From an uncultured Lachnospiraceae bacterium (lineage in GTDB: Bacteria; Bacillota; Clostridia; Lachnospirales; Lachnospiraceae), in assembly GCA_900542015.1 (NCBI GenBank), contig UQLY01000004.1, positions 157,739 through 221,738 on the forward strand: a stretch of 64,000 nucleotides of DNA. The letters are read 5' to 3'. Below the pieces are notes generated by a model. It ran no database searches and was not told the DNA's origin. It saw only the letters and a program-made list of their open reading frames with translations. The translations under genes and the position numbers were made by a program. Position 1 is the first letter of the stretch, and each line of letters starts with the position of its first letter. Shown one piece after another: positions 35,172 to 44,235 of this stretch.

Positions 35172-35984
35172 ATGGAAACAAATTTTAAATCAACAGCCGA
35201 TTATGTGGCAAGCCCGGAGCTGCTTGCAAGCGTCAATGTGGCGATTGCGCTGGAAAAACCGTTATTGATTAAAGGAGAGCCCGGCACAGGGAAGACCATG
35301 CTCGCGCAGGCTGTAGCAAATTCTCTTGGGAAAAAACTGATTATCTGGAACATCAAATCCACCACTAAGGCGCAGGACGGTCTGTATATGTATGATACGA
35401 TTCAGCGTCTGTACGACGGACAATTCGGAGAAGAGGGCGTAGATGATATTTCCCGGTACATTAAGCTCGGTAAGTTAGGAGAAGCTTTTGAGGAAGAGGA
35501 ACAGGTAATTCTGCTGATTGACGAGATTGACAAGGCGGATCTGGAGTTTCCCAACGACCTGCTGTGGGAGCTTGACCAGATGGAATTTTATATTCATGAG
35601 ACAAAGCGGACGGTCAAGGCAAAACAGAGACCGATCGTGATCATTACCTCCAATGCGGAGAAGGAGCTTCCGGATGCGTTTTTACGCCGCTGCATTTTCC
35701 ATTATATTGATTTCCCGGATGAGGAGCTCATGGAGGAAATCGTCAGAACCCATTATCCCGATGTGGAAGCGAATTTATTGAAAAACGCCATGGACGTATT
35801 TTATCAGATCCGTTCCATCCGCGATATCCGCAAAAAACCGAGCACTTCGGAACTGATCGACTGGATCAACGCTCTTCAGATGAACGGGATCGAACCGGAC
35901 AGGATCAGGGCGGAGCTGCCGTTTGTAGGCGTAGTTGTTAAGAAAGATGAAGATTTGGAGACGGTAAAGCATTATGTTCAGTGA
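35172..35984 (+). CDS. MoxR-like AAA+ ATPase
   Basis: A 270-residue AAA+ protein with Walker A GEPGTGKTML, Walker B ILLIDEIDKAD, sensor-1 region IVIITSNAEKELPDAFLRRC and an arginine-rich C-terminal part. MoxR ATPases act as chaperones that mature or insert cofactors into partner complexes, usually together with a von Willebrand factor A protein. The next gene encodes exactly such a partner and overlaps this one by 11 bp, so they are translationally coupled. Confidence 0.9.
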   Translation: METNFKSTADYVASPELLASVNVAIALEKPLLIKGEPGTGKTMLAQAVANSLGKKLIIWNIKSTTKAQDGLYMYDTIQRLYDGQFGEEGVDDISRYIKLGKLGEAFEEEEQVILLIDEIDKADLEFPNDLLWELDQMEFYIHETKRTVKAKQRPIVIITSNAEKELPDAFLRRCIFHYIDFPDEELMEEIVRTHYPDVEANLLKNAMDVFYQIRSIRDIRKKPSTSELIDWINALQMNGIEPDRIRAELPFVGVVVKKDEDLETVKHYVQ

Positions 35985-37182
35985 GTTCTTTTATGAATTA
36001 AAAGCAAAAGGACTGGATGTGTCGTTAAGTGAATGGCTGACGCTGCACAATGCGTTGAATCAGGGGCTTGCCAACAGCTCTCTGACAGAGTTTTATTATT
36101 TGTCCCGCAGTATCCTCGTAAAGAGCGAGACGGATTTTGATAAATTTGATACCGCTTTTTTAGAGCATTTCAAAGACGTGGAAAAGGATACCGAAGTGGG
36201 AGCCGAGATGCTGCGCTGGCTGGATAAATCCGAAGAAATGAAGACGCTGTTGGAGAAAGAAGAAAAGAAGTGGCTGGACACGCCCCAGGAAGAAGTGCAG
36301 GTCGATAAGGAAGACGTGGAGACCAAGTTTAAGGAGCGATTAAGGGATCAGGACAGCGAGCATAACGGCGGCAACTTCTGGATCGGAACGATGGGTAAGA
36401 CAGCCTTCGGTAACAGCGGCAATTTTGTAGGCGGTATCCGCGTAGGCGGCGCGCCGGGCAACCAAAGCGCCTTTGAAGTGGTCGGCGCGAGGAAGTACCG
36501 GGATTTCCGCAACGACAGGATTCTGGATAACAGACAGTTTCAGACTGCGTTCCGCAAGCTGCGGCAATATTCCTCCAGACTGGATATTCCCAAGACGGAG
36601 CTGGATTTGGACGGGACCATTGACAAGACCTGCAATAACGGCGGGCTTTTGGAGATTGTTATGGAAAAGCCCCGCAAAAATGCGGTAAAGCTTTTGCTGC
36701 TTATGGATTCCGGAGGTACCATGATCCCGTATACCTCTTTGATGAACCGCTTGTTTCAGGCGGTCAACAAATCCAATCATTTTAAAGATGTGAAATGCTA
36801 CTATTTTCATAACTGCATTTATTCCAAACTCTACAAGACGCCCGAGTGTGAGAACGGGGACTGGGTGGATACGGAATGGATGTTCCGCAATCTGGACAGC
36901 GATTATAAGGTCATCATAGTGGGAGATGCGGCGATGGCTCCCGAGGAATTATATTCGGAGACCGGTAATTACAGAGGTCCCAACGGCGGATTGTCGGGGT
37001 GGGACTGGTTAAATCTCGTAAAAAAACATTACAAGAAGATTGTCTGGATGAACCCTAAAATGTCGCCCAGACCCGCGCCCTGGAGAGAGGCGGAAACAGC
37101 GATCCAGAAGCTGCTGCCCATGTATCTGTTGTCCGTAGACGGCTTAAATGAAGCAATGGCGGAGCTGATGCGTAAAAAGTAA
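35974..37182 (+). CDS. VWA domain protein (CoxE-like), MoxR partner
   Basis: The 402-residue protein has a helical N-terminal half (FYELKAKGLDVSLSEWLTL is typical of CoxE-like proteins) and a C-terminal von Willebrand A domain from about residue 225. The metal-site loop reads LLLMDSGGTM, so the usual DxSxS pattern is DSGGT, with Gly in the third place. A Gly/Asn-rich segment (about residues 135-165) separates the halves. It overlaps the MoxR gene and probably works with it as a chaperone pair. No cofactor enzyme is adjacent, so the client is unknown. spoIVA follows with a separate likely sporulation promoter. Confidence 0.82.
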   Translation: MFSEFFYELKAKGLDVSLSEWLTLHNALNQGLANSSLTEFYYLSRSILVKSETDFDKFDTAFLEHFKDVEKDTEVGAEMLRWLDKSEEMKTLLEKEEKKWLDTPQEEVQVDKEDVETKFKERLRDQDSEHNGGNFWIGTMGKTAFGNSGNFVGGIRVGGAPGNQSAFEVVGARKYRDFRNDRILDNRQFQTAFRKLRQYSSRLDIPKTELDLDGTIDKTCNNGGLLEIVMEKPRKNAVKLLLLMDSGGTMIPYTSLMNRLFQAVNKSNHFKDVKCYYFHNCIYSKLYKTPECENGDWVDTEWMFRNLDSDYKVIIVGDAAMAPEELYSETGNYRGPNGGLSGWDWLNLVKKHYKKIVWMNPKMSPRPAPWREAETAIQKLLPMYLLSVDGLNEAMAELMRKK

Positions 37183-37190
37183 ACAAATTG

Positions 37191-37219
37191 GAATGATTAA
37201 AAATCCCTTTGCATATATT
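37191..37219 (+). promoter_or_regulatory. Putative sigma-E (mother cell) promoter for spoIVA
   Basis: GAATGAT at 37191-37197 and CATATATT at 37212-37219 with a 14-bp spacer resemble the sigma-E consensus (-35 KMATATT, -10 CATACAAT). Start of transcription near 37226 leaves room for the AAGGGGG ribosome-binding site. The match is partial, but spoIVA is a sigma-E gene in known spore formers. Confidence 0.4.
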
Positions 37220-37246
37220 TTACCAGTATATACAAGGGGGTTTTTT

Positions 37247-38719
37247 ATGGACAATTTTCAATTATACAAAGACATCAGTATGAGAACGGGCGGAGAACTC
37301 TATTTAGGTGTCGTAGGTCCTGTCAGAAGCGGCAAATCCACGTTTATCAAGCGTTTTATGGACGTATGTGTCGTGCCGAATATGGCGGACGATTATACAA
37401 AAAAACTGGTGGTGGATGAACTGCCCCAAAGCGCGGCGGGGAAAACCATTACCACCACAGAGCCCAAATTTGTTCCCAAGGAAGCGGCAAAGATTTCCCT
37501 TGGAAACGATATGGAAGTCAAAGTACGGCTCATTGACTGTGTGGGATATATGGTAGAAGGCGCCAGCGGTCATATGGAGAATGATGCCGAACGAATGGTA
37601 AAAACTCCCTGGTTTGAAGAGGAAATTCCTTTTACCCAGGCGGCGGAGGTGGGAACGAGAAAAGTCATTTATGATCATTCCACCATTGGAATTGTCATTA
37701 CCACGGACGGCAGCTTTACGGATATTCCCGCGGAAAATTACATACCGGCGACGGAGAGGACGATACAGGAATGCAAACAGTTGAAGAAACCGTTTGTGGT
37801 GCTGGTCAATACGGAAAAGCCCCAATCCAAAGAAGCAAAACAGTTAGCGGACGGCATCCGTGAAAAATTCGGCGTTACGGCAATACCGATGAATTTGGCG
37901 CAATTAAAGAAAGAGGATATGGAGACGCTTCTTTCGGAAATTTTATTGGAATTTCCCATTTCAAGAATCGAGTTTTACATGCAGGGCTTTGTGGAAATGC
38001 TTCCGTCAAGCCATCCCTTAAAGCAGGAACTGACGGCGCAGTTAAAGGAGCAGATGGGGCAGTACAGCTGCATGAAGGATCTGATGGAGCACCCGGTTAG
38101 CCTGGAGAGCAAATATATCAAAAAGATGAAGACCGATTCGGTCAATATGGCTGACGGCTCCGTGCGGATCGACCTGACCATTGCGGATGAATGCTATTAT
38201 GAGCTTTTAAGCGATCTGCTGGGAGAGGAAATTACCTCGGACTATCAGTTTTTCCATAAGCTGCGGAAGTTGTCCTCTGTAGCAAGGGAATACGAAAGCG
38301 TGCTGCCGGCGATTACCATGGTAAGGCAGAAGGGATACGGCGTTATGAAACCGAACCGGGATGAAATTACCTTAGGCAAACCGGAGGTTATTAAGCACGG
38401 CAATAAATTCGGCGTGAAGATAAAGGCGGAGAGCCCTTCGGTACATTTGATCCGCGCCAATATCGAGACGGAAATCGCGCCTATCGTAGGTACGAAAGAG
38501 CAGGCGGAAGATCTGATCCGGTATATCGAAGCCGCCGATAATGAGGAAGGCAGCATCTGGGAAACCAATATCTTCGGAAAAAGCATCGAACAGTTGGTGG
38601 AGGACGGCATTCAGAGCAAGTTGTCCATGATCGGAGACGAGAGCCAGATTAAATTGCAGGATTCCATGCAGAAGATTGTCAACGATACCAACGGAGGCAT
38701 GGTCTGCATCATTATTTAA
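37247..38719 (+). CDS. spoIVA: Stage IV sporulation protein A, coat morphogenetic ATPase
   Basis: SpoIVA polymerises on the forespore surface using ATP and forms the basement layer of the spore coat. Walker A is GPVRSGKST near residue 25, and DCVGYMVEGASGHMENDAERM and the C-terminal VNDTNGGMVCIII are strongly conserved. At 490 residues it is the usual length. AAGGGGG upstream of MDNFQLYKD fixes the start. This gene is firm evidence that the organism makes endospores. Confidence 0.97.
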   Translation: MDNFQLYKDISMRTGGELYLGVVGPVRSGKSTFIKRFMDVCVVPNMADDYTKKLVVDELPQSAAGKTITTTEPKFVPKEAAKISLGNDMEVKVRLIDCVGYMVEGASGHMENDAERMVKTPWFEEEIPFTQAAEVGTRKVIYDHSTIGIVITTDGSFTDIPAENYIPATERTIQECKQLKKPFVVLVNTEKPQSKEAKQLADGIREKFGVTAIPMNLAQLKKEDMETLLSEILLEFPISRIEFYMQGFVEMLPSSHPLKQELTAQLKEQMGQYSCMKDLMEHPVSLESKYIKKMKTDSVNMADGSVRIDLTIADECYYELLSDLLGEEITSDYQFFHKLRKLSSVAREYESVLPAITMVRQKGYGVMKPNRDEITLGKPEVIKHGNKFGVKIKAESPSVHLIRANIETEIAPIVGTKEQAEDLIRYIEAADNEEGSIWETNIFGKSIEQLVEDGIQSKLSMIGDESQIKLQDSMQKIVNDTNGGMVCIII

Positions 38720-38731
38720 TACTTCAAATCC

Positions 38732-38773
38732 CCCCTTTTTTATGGTATGCTAAACTATATCACAAAAAAGGGG
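38732..38773 (+). promoter_or_regulatory. Hairpin covering the punA ribosome-binding site
   Basis: CCCCTTTTTT (38732-38741) and AAAAAAGGGG (38764-38773) form a perfect 10-bp stem with a 22-nt loop. The 3' arm contains the Shine-Dalgarno sequence of punA. The loop holds TGCTAAACT, an extended -10-like box identical to that of rplS, so a transcript starting here would lack the 5' arm and be free for translation, whereas read-through from spoIVA would be blocked. Confidence 0.5.
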
Positions 38774-38784
38774 TGTTTTATTGT

Positions 38785-39606
38785 ATGGGTAAAATATATG
38801 ATAAAGTGGAAGACTGTTTAAAAAGCGTCAGAAAGGTCACGGATTTTGTACCGAGAATTGCAATTGTGTTAGGTTCCGGTCTCGGGGATTACGCCGACGA
38901 CATTGAGGTGGCTGCCGAGATTGATTATAAGGATATCAAAGGTTTCCCGGTATCTACCGTGCCGGGACATGCGGGAAAATTTATTTTCGGATATGTGGGA
39001 CAGGTTCCGGTCGTCTGCATGAAGGGAAGAGTTCATTATTATGAAGGGTACGATATATCGGATGTAGTACTGCCTGTGAGACTGATGAAGATGATGGGAG
39101 CGGAAATTCTGTTTCTGACCAATGCTTCCGGCGGAATCAACAAAAATTTCAAGGCGGGATCTTTTATGATGCTGACCGATCATATTTCCACCTTTGTGCC
39201 CAATCCGCTGATCGGACCGAATATCGAAGAGTTCGGGACCAGATTCCCGGATATGAGCCATGTATATGACGAAGGGCTGCAGGCAATTTTAAGGGAAACG
39301 GCAAAGGAAAACGATATTCCTTTAAACGAAGGCGTGTATATCCAGTTTACGGGACCCTCCTTTGAATCCCCGGCGGAGATTAGAATGGCTGCGGCGCTGG
39401 GAGCCGATGCGGTGGGAATGTCTACCGTTGTGGAAGCCATTGCGGCAAACCATTGCGGCATGAGAATCTGCGGCGTATCCTGCGTCTGCAATCTGGCGGC
39501 AGGGATATCTCCGACGCCCTTAACCCATGAAGAGGTACAGCAGGCGGCAAACGAAGCGGCTCCGAAGTTTAAAAAGCTGTTGACGGAGGCTGTGAAAAAA
39601 TTTTAA
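38785..39606 (+). CDS. punA: Purine nucleoside phosphorylase (trimeric PNP type)
   Basis: The enzyme splits guanosine and inosine with phosphate to base and ribose 1-phosphate. Motifs are IVLGSGLGDYAD, GHAGKFIFGYVGQVPVVCMKGRVHYYEG (read as MKGRVHYYEG), LTNASGGIN, FTGPSFESPAEIRM, GMSTVVEAIAANHCG and VSCVCNLAAG. The ATG at 38785 is the likely start, behind the hairpin-bound AAGGGG. cdd and an SAH/MTA deaminase-like gene downstream make this a nucleoside salvage cluster. Confidence 0.93.
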   Translation: MGKIYDKVEDCLKSVRKVTDFVPRIAIVLGSGLGDYADDIEVAAEIDYKDIKGFPVSTVPGHAGKFIFGYVGQVPVVCMKGRVHYYEGYDISDVVLPVRLMKMMGAEILFLTNASGGINKNFKAGSFMMLTDHISTFVPNPLIGPNIEEFGTRFPDMSHVYDEGLQAILRETAKENDIPLNEGVYIQFTGPSFESPAEIRMAAALGADAVGMSTVVEAIAANHCGMRICGVSCVCNLAAGISPTPLTHEEVQQAANEAAPKFKKLLTEAVKKF

Positions 39607-39638
39607 TTTAGTCCGGGCGGAAAAAAGGGGGACGCAGG

Positions 39639-40184
39639 ATGAAGAAAAAGAAACAAAGACTGATCCTGCTCTTTGTTTTGGCGGGGCTGGTCATTGCAGC
39701 GGCTATGGTATTTTTGTTTTCTGTTTTATTTTTAAAAGTGGATTTGTCCCGGAGTTACCGAAAGATAGACGGTGTCAATCAAATTGTTTTTAAGGACTGG
39801 CAGGGATTATTGTATCACAGATGTTTCTGGGGCTTGGAAAGGATGGAAAACCGGGAAATTTCGGAAATGAAAGAGGAAACCATATATACCACGGCTCCAT
39901 CCGGACAATTTATTGCTTATTATGATCTTGGAGAACACCGAATTGTTCTTTGTGATTCACTGGGGTTGGAGATAACATATTTTCCTGTGGACTACTATGT
40001 GGGACAGATTGTTTTTTCGCCGGACGAGCGGTATCTCCTTTATCAGGAAATCCAGGTATACGGTGGATTTAGCACGGATGAAGAGTATTGTTATTACCGT
40101 GTGGCGGATATTGAGACGAAAGATGTTGTTACCATATATAAAGGATATCGGGAATGGTATCAATTAGCATGGCAGGCGGACTGA
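39639..40184 (+). CDS. Hypothetical membrane-anchored protein with PD40-like strand
   Basis: A Lys-rich tail and one membrane helix (LILLFVLAGLVIAAAMVFLFSV) are followed by a soluble domain of about 145 residues rich in Tyr and beta-strand-like sequence. IVFSPDERYLLYQE resembles one blade of a TolB/PD40 beta-propeller, but the protein is too short for a whole propeller. It lies between punA and cdd, transcribed with them. I do not recognise a specific family and assign no function. Confidence 0.6.
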   Translation: MKKKKQRLILLFVLAGLVIAAAMVFLFSVLFLKVDLSRSYRKIDGVNQIVFKDWQGLLYHRCFWGLERMENREISEMKEETIYTTAPSGQFIAYYDLGEHRIVLCDSLGLEITYFPVDYYVGQIVFSPDERYLLYQEIQVYGGFSTDEEYCYYRVADIETKDVVTIYKGYREWYQLAWQAD

Positions 40185-40235
40185 ACCGCAGCGGGATAAG
40201 AAAAGATATCGGAAGCGGAAAGGATATAAAAGCGT

Positions 40236-40667
40236 ATGACAGATTCCGGACAGAAGAAAAAACTGATTTCCATGGCTATAGAAGCAAGGAACAACGCATA
40301 TGCGCCCTATTCGGGATATTTCGTGGGTGCTGCGCTTCTTTGTGACGACGGCAGCATTTATACAGGGTGCAATGTGGAGAACGCTTCTTACGGGGCGAGT
40401 AATTGCGCCGAACGCACGGCGGTTTTTAAAGCGGTCAGCGAGGGACGCCGTAAATTTGTAGCGATCGCCATAGCCGGCGGGAAAAAAACGGTTGCGGCGC
40501 ATGAGACGGATTATGCGTATCCGTGCGGTATTTGCAGGCAGGTGTTGAGAGAATTTTCCGACCCGGAAAAGATGATGGTGCTGGTCTGCAAAAACGTGGA
40601 TGACTACAAGGAAATGACGCTGGAGGAACTGTTACCGGAGTCCTTCGGTCCGGATCATCTGAAATAG
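40236..40667 (+). CDS. cdd: Cytidine deaminase
   Basis: This zinc enzyme deaminates cytidine and deoxycytidine to uridines. The zinc site is built from CAERTA (Cys and the catalytic Glu) and PCGICRQ (two Cys), as in the homotetrameric Bacillus form; FVGAALL and GCNVENASYG bind substrate. Length 143 is slightly longer than the common 132-136. It is part of the salvage group with punA. Confidence 0.95.
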   Translation: MTDSGQKKKLISMAIEARNNAYAPYSGYFVGAALLCDDGSIYTGCNVENASYGASNCAERTAVFKAVSEGRRKFVAIAIAGGKKTVAAHETDYAYPCGICRQVLREFSDPEKMMVLVCKNVDDYKEMTLEELLPESFGPDHLK

Positions 40668-40724
40668 AGGATACTTAAAAGGATAGCAGCATAAAAAAGA
40701 GGAAAAATTAAAGAAGGAAGCAAA

Positions 40725-42032
40725 ATGAACACAAGATTTTACAATGCAAAAATATTAACGATGGAAGAGCCCGTCCGCATTCTGGAAGGGGAATTGTGGG
40801 TCGGCGGCAATACGATCCTTTATGTGGGGGACGGCAGCGATAAGGAAAAAGTCTATGAAGCAAACGGCAATCAGCCCGTGATCTGGGATGAAGAGATTGA
40901 CTGTAAGGGAAATCTGCTGATGCCGGGCTTTAAGGACGCCCACACCCATTCGGCGATGACTTTGCTTCGTTCCTATGCGGACGATATGCCTTTACAGGAT
41001 TGGCTGAATAAACAGGTATTCCCGGTGGAGGCAAAGCTGCAATACGAAGATATTTACCATCTGACCAAGTTAGCCGTGCTGGAATATCTGACCAGCGGAA
41101 TTACCGGCGTAATGGAAATGTATCTGGACCCTAAGGCGATTCAGGAGGCGTTTACCGAGTGCGGTATGAGAAACGCCCAGGTCAGCGGGATCAACAAATT
41201 CGGTCCCAGCCTGGAAGAATTGGAAAACCGCTATTTAAACCTCAATGGACAAAATGAATTGTCCTCTTTTATGCTGGGCTTTCATGCGGAATACACCTGT
41301 TCTAAGGAATTGCTGCAGGAGATTGCGGCAATGGCGCATAAATATCAGGCGCCCGTCTTTACCCACAATGCGGAGACTGCGCTGGAGGTGGCGGAATGCA
41401 GGGAACGCTATGGCGTGACGCCCACGGTTTTGTTTGATCAGTTGGGAATTTATGATTATGGCGGCGGCGGTTATCATTGCGTCCATATGTGTGACGACGA
41501 CTTTGAAGTATTTAAAAAGAGAGACTTGATTGCCGTGACCAATCCCGCTTCCAATTTAAAACTGGCAAGCGGCATTGCGCCGATTTCCCGCTATTTGCGG
41601 GAAGGGATTCCCGTGGCGATCGGTACGGACGGACCGGCGAGCAATAACTGCCTGGATATGTTTAGGGAAATGTTTCTCGTAACAGGGCTTGCCAAATACC
41701 GCGATCAGGACGCTTCCAGCACGGACGCTTTGGAAGTATTGAAAATGGCGACCGTAAACGGCGCGAAGGCGATGGGATGGAAGGACTGTGAGACCTTAAG
41801 CGCGGGCAGCAAGGCGGATCTGATCATGATCGATCTGCATCAGCCCAATATGCAGCCTTTGCATAATATTCCGAAAAACATTGTTTATGCAGGCAGCAAA
41901 CAGAATGTAAAGCTGACGATGATCAACGGTAAAATTTTATATGAAAACGGCAATTTCCATATCGGAACGGAGCCGGAAGCGATTTATGAAAAGTGCAACG
42001 AGATTTCCAGAAGACTGAAATTGGAGGGCTGA
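40725..42032 (+). CDS. mtaD: Amidohydrolase, 5-methylthioadenosine/S-adenosylhomocysteine deaminase-like
   Basis: A 435-residue metal-dependent deaminase of the ATZ/TRZ type. Metal ligands are seen in GFKDAHTHSAM (HxH), FHAEYT, the later HCVHM and GTDGPASNNCLDM (Asp). SYADDMPLQDWLNKQVFPVEAKL (read as DDMPLQDWL) is typical of MTA/SAH deaminases. It would recycle adenosyl compounds to inosyl forms, in keeping with neighbouring purine and pyrimidine salvage genes. Substrate assignment is by similarity; a guanine or cytosine deaminase relative is possible. Confidence 0.8.
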   Translation: MNTRFYNAKILTMEEPVRILEGELWVGGNTILYVGDGSDKEKVYEANGNQPVIWDEEIDCKGNLLMPGFKDAHTHSAMTLLRSYADDMPLQDWLNKQVFPVEAKLQYEDIYHLTKLAVLEYLTSGITGVMEMYLDPKAIQEAFTECGMRNAQVSGINKFGPSLEELENRYLNLNGQNELSSFMLGFHAEYTCSKELLQEIAAMAHKYQAPVFTHNAETALEVAECRERYGVTPTVLFDQLGIYDYGGGGYHCVHMCDDDFEVFKKRDLIAVTNPASNLKLASGIAPISRYLREGIPVAIGTDGPASNNCLDMFREMFLVTGLAKYRDQDASSTDALEVLKMATVNGAKAMGWKDCETLSAGSKADLIMIDLHQPNMQPLHNIPKNIVYAGSKQNVKLTMINGKILYENGNFHIGTEPEAIYEKCNEISRRLKLEG

Positions 42033-42035
42033 CGG

Positions 42036-43718
42036 ATGGAATATGCTGCATTGCTGGCGGTCGTTGTTTTGCTTTTGTTGTTTTTTATGCTGACCGGCAA
42101 AATGGAAGAGAAAAAATCCAAACAATTTCTGCGGAGACGGATACAGGAGCAATACGGCTCCTATTCGGATAAAAAATATGCGGACGGCAGAATGGAAAGC
42201 ATTGTATCCGCCGTCGGCAGGGAAGAAAACAAGTTTGTGATCGATGATATTACATGGAACGACCTGGATATGGACCAGGTATTTCAGTCCATAGACTTTA
42301 CCCGTTCCGCGGCGGGAGAGGAAGCCTTGTACCGGTGGCTCAGGACGCCGGTATTTGACGAAAATCTGTTGGCGGCAAGAGAGAACCACATCCGTTTTTT
42401 TCAAAACAGCGAAAAGGACAGGCTGGATTATCTGATGTTTATGACCGAGGTGGGCAGGACGGGAAAATATTCCGTATACGACTATCTGGATTATCTGGGT
42501 GCGCTGCCCGAAAAAAACTGTGTGCTGACGATTATCAGAGATGTACTGATGATCGGATGTCTGGCGCTTGGCATTGCCGTAAACGGGTATTTTTTCCTGC
42601 CCTTTGGGGCGCTGATGTTTTATCATGCAGGGATTTATATGCAGCAAAAGAGAAAGGTCGAGCCCTATTTGCTGACGTTTTCTTATTTTGTGCGAATCCT
42701 TGACAGCACCAAAAAGATGCAGCAATTATCCGGGGAGTTTTTGCAAGAGTTTGAAAAGGAAATAGCGGAAATCAAGACGGAAAGAACGGCGTTTGCCTCG
42801 TTCAAAAGATGGTCTTTTCTGGCTCTGGACGATGACGCAGGGTCTAATCCCATGGATTTTACAAAGATCATTCTGACCTATTTAAAAATGATCTTTCATT
42901 TGGATCTGATCAAATTATATTCCATGCTGCATGTGGTAAAGGAAAAAAAGCAGACCCTGGTCAAGCTCCTGCAAGGCATGGGAGAGATTGAAAGCTGCGT
43001 CAGCGTTGCCTATGCCAGAGCCGCGTTTTCGGAATATGCAAAGCCGGAATTTGTCCCCCGTAAGGCGGGGGAAGGCGTGGTCCTGGAGGCGGAGGATTTA
43101 TTCCATCCCCTGATTGAGCATCCGGTCAAAAATTCTTTCTGCCAGCATCGGGGCATGTTGCTGACGGGTTCCAACGCATCGGGAAAATCTACGTTTTTAA
43201 AGGCGGTTGCGCTAAACGCTCTGTTAGCGCAGACGATTCATACGGTATGCGCCAAGTCATACAGAGGAAATTTCTACCGGATTTATTCGTCCATGGCGCT
43301 GCGGGACAGTCTGCAGCAGGGGGAGAGCTATTTTATTGTAGAGATCAAGTCCATGAAGCGGATTTTTGACGCGGCAAAAGAAGGAGAAATTCCGGTATTG
43401 TGCACCATTGACGAGGTGCTGCGGGGAACCAATACGGCGGAGCGGATCGGGGCGAGCACGGAGCTTTTAAAGGCGTTGTCGAAACAGGGCGTTATGTGCT
43501 TTGCAGCGACTCATGATCTGGAACTGACGTCTCTTTTAAAGGAACAGATGGACAACTATCATTTTGAGGAAATGGTGGAGGGAAGAAAGATCAGTTTCCC
43601 GTACCGGCTGACGGAAGGGAGCGCCACGGGCAGAAACGCCATCAGGCTCCTTGCCGCTTTCGGATTTGATAAAGAACTGGTGGACAGAGCGGAGAAACTG
43701 GCAGGAGGTTTTGCGTGA
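42036..43718 (+). CDS. Membrane-anchored MutS-like ATPase
   Basis: The 560-residue protein starts with a membrane helix (LLAVVVLLLLFFML) and has a second hydrophobic pair around residues 165-200. A MutS-like helical clamp region and a C-terminal MutS ATPase domain follow: Walker A GSNASGKST, YIVEIKSM-type YFIVEIKSM, Walker B CTIDEVLRGTNTAER and the ATHD switch. The N-terminal mismatch-recognition domain with its Phe-x-Glu motif is absent, so ordinary mismatch repair is unlikely. Such short MutS relatives are found in many Firmicutes and their role is unclear. It overlaps rnhA by 4 bp, so the two are likely co-translated. Confidence 0.85.
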   Translation: MEYAALLAVVVLLLLFFMLTGKMEEKKSKQFLRRRIQEQYGSYSDKKYADGRMESIVSAVGREENKFVIDDITWNDLDMDQVFQSIDFTRSAAGEEALYRWLRTPVFDENLLAARENHIRFFQNSEKDRLDYLMFMTEVGRTGKYSVYDYLDYLGALPEKNCVLTIIRDVLMIGCLALGIAVNGYFFLPFGALMFYHAGIYMQQKRKVEPYLLTFSYFVRILDSTKKMQQLSGEFLQEFEKEIAEIKTERTAFASFKRWSFLALDDDAGSNPMDFTKIILTYLKMIFHLDLIKLYSMLHVVKEKKQTLVKLLQGMGEIESCVSVAYARAAFSEYAKPEFVPRKAGEGVVLEAEDLFHPLIEHPVKNSFCQHRGMLLTGSNASGKSTFLKAVALNALLAQTIHTVCAKSYRGNFYRIYSSMALRDSLQQGESYFIVEIKSMKRIFDAAKEGEIPVLCTIDEVLRGTNTAERIGASTELLKALSKQGVMCFAATHDLELTSLLKEQMDNYHFEEMVEGRKISFPYRLTEGSATGRNAIRLLAAFGFDKELVDRAEKLAGGFA

Positions 43719-44200
43719 AAGTAACGATTTATACGGACGGTTCCGCAAGAGGCAACCCGGACGGACCGGGCGGATACGGAACGATTTTACAATATGTGGA
43801 CAGCACGGGGACGCTTCATGAAAGGGAGCTGTCCGCCGGTTATAAAAAGACGACCAACAACCGTATGGAGCTGATGGCTGTGATTGTGGGACTGGAGGCG
43901 CTGAACAGACCCTGTCAGGTGGATCTGTATTCGGATTCCAAATATGTCATAGACGCCTTTGAAAAAAACTGGGTGGATTCCTGGCTGAAAAACGGCTGGA
44001 AAAACAGCCAGAAAAAGCCGGTAAAAAACATCGATTTGTGGAAGCGGCTGTTGGAGGCGAAAAAGCAGCACCAGGTACGGTTTCACTGGGTAAAAGGACA
44101 TGCCGGACATCCCGAAAACGAGCGCTGCGACAAGCTTGCCACCGGCGCGGCGGACGGAGCAAACTTACTTGACGATTGTCCGATTGCGGTGTATGATTGA
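43715..44200 (+). CDS. rnhA: Ribonuclease HI
   Basis: The enzyme degrades RNA in RNA-DNA hybrids. The four acidic catalytic residues are in IYTDGSARGNPDGPGG (Asp), NNRMELMAV (Glu), LYSDSKYVIDA (Asp) and the C-terminal NERCDKLA (Asp), with the His in HWVKGHAGHPENERC. Length 161 is standard for type 1. It is translationally coupled to the MutS-like gene. Confidence 0.96.
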   Translation: MKVTIYTDGSARGNPDGPGGYGTILQYVDSTGTLHERELSAGYKKTTNNRMELMAVIVGLEALNRPCQVDLYSDSKYVIDAFEKNWVDSWLKNGWKNSQKKPVKNIDLWKRLLEAKKQHQVRFHWVKGHAGHPENERCDKLATGAADGANLLDDCPIAVYD

Positions 44201-44235
44201 CCCATGAGGGACGAAAACAGAAAGGAAACTTTGAA

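Noticed and set aside
37211..37236. Alternative sigma-E promoter with TATACAAG as -10 before spoIVA
   Set aside because: The spacing is too short and transcription would start downstream of the ribosome-binding site.
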